Below are positions 60,053 through 64,000 of a stretch of 64,000 bases of DNA, piece by piece. The number at the start of each line of letters is the position of its first letter. Position 1 is the first letter of the stretch. Position numbers and translations under genes: made by a program. The stretch is from Lutjanus erythropterus (taxonomy: Eukaryota > Chordata > Actinopteri > Lutjaniformes > Lutjanidae): the NCBI GenBank assembly GCA_020091685.1, contig CM034606.1, positions 20,972,695-21,036,694 on the forward strand, in the 5' to 3' direction. The notes beneath the pieces are model-generated. The model saw nothing but the letters and a program-made list of their open reading frames with translations. It did not search any database and was not told the DNA's origin.

Positions 60053-61734
60053 TTGTTTTCTTTCCATTAAGCTCCATCACTGATGAGGAAGCGTCTATTT
60101 ATCTGCTCTAAACACTGACAGGAAATTATGCCACTCATTTTTCTTATGCCTTTCCTGTTTAAAAGGTCATCCTGGATGTAACACTGCTGTATATGATGAG
60201 TACTAAGTGAATGTTGGTTACCACCGTCTACAACACAGACAGATATTCTTAGTTGATAGGAACAACTATCATTCACTGTAAGTGGCACAGATACAAGCCA
60301 CCAGCTAAGCTGAGTCATCGTCTCTTTGTCAATTCAATATCATTTTTCTTTCCTTAAACAACTCTTCACTCGCTGCCCTTCAGTAACAAACAATCAAAAT
60401 GGACCAAAGGTTTTGGTGAAGCTAGTGCGTAACATTAATAATTCATTTGGTGCTTTCGTTTCTTTGTTTGCTTTGCGTTGTATATCTAAAGTATCTGTGT
60501 GCCATCATTGTCATTGTTGTGAGGCAACCAGAGTTCCCTGTAAGTCCAAAGCAGTATTTTTCTAAAAGAGAGCGAGACCAATCAGATGCAAACTATCTGG
60601 AACTGCATTCACAATGATCATCTTCACAGATTAGAAACATATTTCTAACGACCCGAGTTTTTAACAAGAATGCCCTCGGGTGTCATGTGTACAGTAGTTT
60701 CAACAGTTCTTGTTAATTTTGTTTTCAACAGAGAAACATCCATTTTTAATTCATGATGTTTAAGCTCTCAAATTGCCATCATTATACTTATTTTATTGTT
60801 ATTCACTTGAATGAGCATCCAACATGCTTTGTAAACTGCAGCACATAATCAACTCTTCCAAATAAAGTAATGCTATCAACTTATTTTGGAAAGTTGTCCA
60901 CTAAACTCTATATTCGTGTCTTTCCTCTACCCACATGTTACACTCTCACCTCCTTGAGGCTCGAGGGTGACACTTAAAATCAGTGTGACAGCAGAGGTGC
61001 TATAATTTTACAACTCACAATCTGCATGCTGTTTGGATATAGAACTTTCTGAAGTACAATTACTCTCAACAACTCTCACCCTCACACTCAGGTAACATTA
61101 GTATGCAGGCTGAAGCTCACATTTCCCAGCTTTATATCTCTGTTAGACCACCTGAAGCACCTTTTAGCAAGGCTCTGATCTATGATGTTAGTGCTTTTCC
61201 AAATTGATTTCTCACCATTCAGGAAAACCTTAAACCTCTGAACTGTGTTTACTGTATTCATTTTCTCTTGTCTATGACACACAGTGTCTAAAGTTATGAA
61301 TATAATGCCTGATTGTGAGAACACCATCCCCTGTACGCAGGGGCAGAAGACAGAGGCAAAGGCTGAGAAAAACACTGCTTTTACAGATACATAATTGGAA
61401 ACCTCCTGCTTCTCATGCCAGAATAACCAATTTGCCTGCGACCTGTGTCACACAGCTATAATTACCTCCATCCAATTAGAGACAGATCTTTAGCTCAGCC
61501 TACAGCCGGTACCTTGAATTTCCTTTGCCAGGAATATTCCCTTTTGATTTCAGATCTCTTTTCATCAGGATTGTGCCTTCCATCCAAATCATGGTCCCTG
61601 CCCCCCAAAAATTAAATTGGTGAGTATTCTGCTGAGTCACAGCAGCTGGAAGAAAAATGTGAGCATACATCTGTCTGGATCGCAAGAGAGAGTGAAGCTA
61701 AATAAATTTTTTTTGTCTGTTGCTGCCAGATGCA
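60053..61734. other. no gene seen
   Basis: Mixed AT-rich DNA with no supported exon or repeat. Confidence 0.4.
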
Positions 61735-62279
61735 CATTTAGAGCATGCTGAATGCAGCAGAGAACCTTATTATAGTCCAGGGGTTTCATATAGAACCTAC
61801 CCAGGTTGTTCTGTTGAGAACCCTTTTATCTTCCAGTGGTTTCATGTTGAACCCCCAAGTGGGTTCTTCAGAGAACCCTTTTATATTCCATGGGTTTCAT
61901 GTAGAACCCACCCAGGGGGTTCAGAAGGGAAGACTTTTATATCCCAACGGTTTCATCTCAAAGCCAGCCTGGGTGTTCTACTTAGGTTCACATGTAGAAC
62001 CCACTCAAGATGTTCTACTAAGAACCCTTTGTATTCCAAGGGTTTCATACATCCTGTAGATTTAACCTTAATCTTTCAACAATCCCTGAAGAACTCTCTC
62101 TTCCAAAAAGGTTTTTTTTTTTTGTATGAAAATGGTTCTTAGTGCAACCTTTAATCTTACAAAAAAACACTGACAAACAATTTGTTCAAAATAGGGTTTT
62201 TCAGAAACAAATGGTTCTGAGTAGAACCTCGGCCCTTCAGAAAGAACCATTTTTGAACCCTTATTTCTAAGAGTGTAGC
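61735..62279. mobile_element. repeat element carrying a ~55-58 bp tandem array
   Basis: Five to six units with core AGAACCCTTTTAT.TTCCA and GGTTTCATGTAGAACCCACC run from about 61757 to 62055, some shortened. Past the array come AAAAGGTTTTTTTTTTTTG and GTAGAACCTCGGCCCTTC, and the end ATTTCTAAGAGTGTAGC is one I recall from a common fish element. The GGTTCT/AGAACC motif is repeated on both strands. A 140-codon open frame crosses the array but is explained by the repeat. Confidence 0.65.
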
Positions 62280-62647
62280 ACATAATCATTGTAAGCTTCA
62301 TACAGTACAGTGAACATATTTGGCTAGAAGAACTCAACGGGCAGTGAATCATTCACTGCACTGAAACATTCAATAAGCTGTATATGTCCGGTCTGTAGAG
62401 AGATCATCAATGGGCGTTCAGAAGTGCAGTGTGTAAACCCAATGATGAGTAAGCACTTCCACTATTGCTCTTGACAGATCTGACAGCTTCTCTCCAGTAA
62501 TACCGAGCTGCAGCTTCATCTCAAGGGTGTATGAATTGAGACAGATTATTGGGGGAGTGATTCAGAACTGTCATTATTAAGTCCTCAATGCAATCTGCTG
62601 CTATTTGAACAGTGGTTCTGCGAGTCAAAGTCGGAGAACTATTCCAG
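62280..62647. other. no gene seen
   Basis: Unique-looking DNA preceding the exon-like segment. Confidence 0.35.
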
Positions 62648-62803
62648 CCAATGTAGCAGCAAAAGCAAGCAGCATTTCTGAGAATCATCAGTGTTCCACT
62701 TCATGTGGTACGGGACAGCATGTTGTGACTGAGTGCATGGAAATTAAAGAACGCAGAAAGACGGAGGATTGCAAAAAAGAGAAGAAAGAAGAAGAAATGG
62801 CAT
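62648..62803 (+). other. possible TSP1-like exon, unproven
   Basis: ACTATTCCAG ends at 62647 and a good donor (CAT|GTGAGT) lies at 62803/62804, bounding 156 bases in phase 1-1. The open frame contains ENHQCSTSCGTGQHVVTEC followed by MEIKERRKTEDC. The CSxSCGxG...C...C spacing resembles a thrombospondin type 1 repeat, and such repeats are often encoded by phase 1-1 exons. The usual upstream tryptophans are absent, the C-terminal part is lysine/glutamate-rich, and the pyrimidine tract is weak. I cannot name a gene; chance is a real possibility. Confidence 0.2.
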
Positions 62804-63635
62804 GTGAGTTAGAAAGGTGGAGGGGGTAGTGGCTTCCACCCTAGAGCAGCTGATATATTCATGTATCACCGTGATTAGAATATCTATTCTGCTGCTGCAG
62901 TCCTAACAGCAAAGTCTTCTGTTGCAGGTAACGTGTGTTTGCAGCATGTGAGTCACTGACTGCACATAATATGATATTAAATACAGTCTGTGATGTGAAT
63001 GTGGATGTGTTTGTGTGATGTGTGTGCGTGCCTAGTGCGCCCATGTCTTAATGGCTGGCTGGCCACAGGTCATCACACATCATATTAAGTGTCTAGTTGA
63101 AACAGACTGCCATATGGGGAGCTGCATACAATTATTATTACTGCGGAGACATCATGTGAATTTTTTTCTACTTTAGCCACACAAATTAAAATACACATAT
63201 ACATACACATTCATCATTTTTGAGCGGCAGCTGCTTGAAAGAGTGTGGCACCAACTCCCACACACTCCACTGACTTTAGTTGTTTTCTGTTTCACAAGAA
63301 TCAATGGAGAGGCTAAGAAAACTTCCCTATCAGTGTAATTTGGCCCCGGAATAATTGGCGCTCTATGCCGGTGACAAGTAGAACAGTAATGGCGATTTGT
63401 AAAAAGAGCTCTAGGGGTTTACCACACATCACATATTATGAACAGGCAACCATGGCTGATGCAGTATGGATAGCCTGCAGGTCCATGATAAATAACATTA
63501 AACATAAAAACCCATCAATAAAAGCATTTCCATGCTTTTTCACCTGAAATAAGTAAGAGCAATAGGCCGGCAACAGATTCAGATTGTATTGAAACAAGAG
63601 ATCATTTCTTAAAGAAAGCATATTGAAAAAACGTT
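62804..63635. other. no gene seen
   Basis: Unique-looking DNA with no supported exon. Confidence 0.4.
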
Positions 63636-63885
63636 AAAAGATCCTGTGTGTAAGATTTATGAGTATTTATCGCCAGAATATGGCAGAAATTAAATATAAT
63701 ATTTATTTGTTTTCATTTGTGTATAATCACCTGAATAAAAATAGGTTTTTCATTACCTCCATAGAGGTTGCCATGTTACACCACTGTGTTTCCACGGTAG
63801 GCCAGAACAGACAAACCAAATACTGGCTGTAGATCTGGCCTTTTGTTTTTGTGTGGGTTTCACACCAGCTTAGGTTCTCCTACAC
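63636..63885 (-). mobile_element. MITE family A, copy 4, interrupted
   Basis: TTAAAAGATCCTGTGTGTAAG, GCCAGAATATGGCAGAAATT, GTGTATAATCACCTGAATAA, GGCCAGAACAGACAAACC and TAGGTTCTCCTACAC match the other copies in the orientation of copy 1. It stops abruptly at an hAT-like terminus at 63886. The rest is expected beyond the window. Confidence 0.7.
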
Positions 63886-64000
63886 CAGTGATGCACAAAC
63901 CGCAGTTATAACCGTGGGCACTGGGGTTAGTCTGTGGATTGTGTTGGCCAGGTCATAAAAATTCTGATCAATAGCAGATGGGTTGCAGATGGGAAATGGT
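63886..64000. mobile_element. hAT-like element, cut by window edge
   Basis: CAGTGATGCACAAACCGCAG resembles an hAT-type terminus. AACCGTGGGCACTGGGG, CAGGTCATAAAAATTCTGAT and GATGGGTTGCAGATGGG correspond to the element at 26384-26762. Only the first ~115 bases are visible. Confidence 0.5.

Noticed and set aside
61720-62142. 140-codon frame through AGAACCC repeats
   Set aside because: The protein is simply the translated tandem array with frame shifts from unit to unit.
1-64000. CRISPR arrays, bacterial operons, rRNA or tRNA genes
   Set aside because: No regular direct repeats with unique spacers, no tightly packed ORFs with ribosome binding sites, and no cloverleaf. The tRNA-like boxes at 1043 and 11194 belong to SINEs.

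Overview
The window looks like nuclear DNA of a ray-finned fish, probably a percomorph teleost. It is AT-rich and CpG-poor, carries long (CA)n/(TG)n microsatellites, and contains many decayed repeats of kinds I remember as common in teleosts: an L2/CR1-like LINE with a (TTGAATC)n tail, an RTE-like 3' end, tRNA-derived SINEs, TTAAAGG-ended MITEs and TG...CA solo LTRs. Family names come from memory of such repeats, not from a search. I found no complete protein-coding gene, rRNA or tRNA gene. The window reads as a gene desert or one very long intron.

Layout. 1-2.05 kb: a small tandem duplication and a SINE-like relic. 2.06-2.48 kb: the only clear CpG island, the best candidate for a promoter and first exon; its strand is undecided. 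3.0-3.8 kb: a MITE (family A) split by a solo LTR with a perfect 5-bp target duplication. 4.5-11.1 kb: MITE pieces, including a complete family C element, and one exon-like segment at 6.8 kb. 11.1-15.3 kb: the densest repeat cluster, with a SINE, a repeat whose inverted partner lies at 34 kb, and a dead LINE between two direct copies of a ~245-bp segment. 17.7-20 kb: families B (with A nested inside) and D. 20-26 kb: almost repeat-free. 26-45 kb: hAT-like, RTE-like, LTR-like and MITE remnants, a 57-codon ORF with a strong Kozak context, and a 70-nt hairpin. 49-52 kb: remnants of an hAT-like transposase and a LINE endonuclease. 54-60 kb: a MITE split by a second solo LTR, local duplications and family F. 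61.7-62.3 kb: a tandem-repeat-bearing element. 62.6-62.8 kb: a possible thrombospondin-repeat-like exon. The right edge cuts an hAT-like element inserted in a fourth family A copy.

No genes can be shown to work together here. What can be read is the order of insertion: MITEs first, LTR and hAT elements into them, LTRs then reduced to solo copies by recombination. Any functional content is most likely the CpG-island promoter, a few unproven small exons, and unproven regulatory sequence in the repeat-poor stretches.
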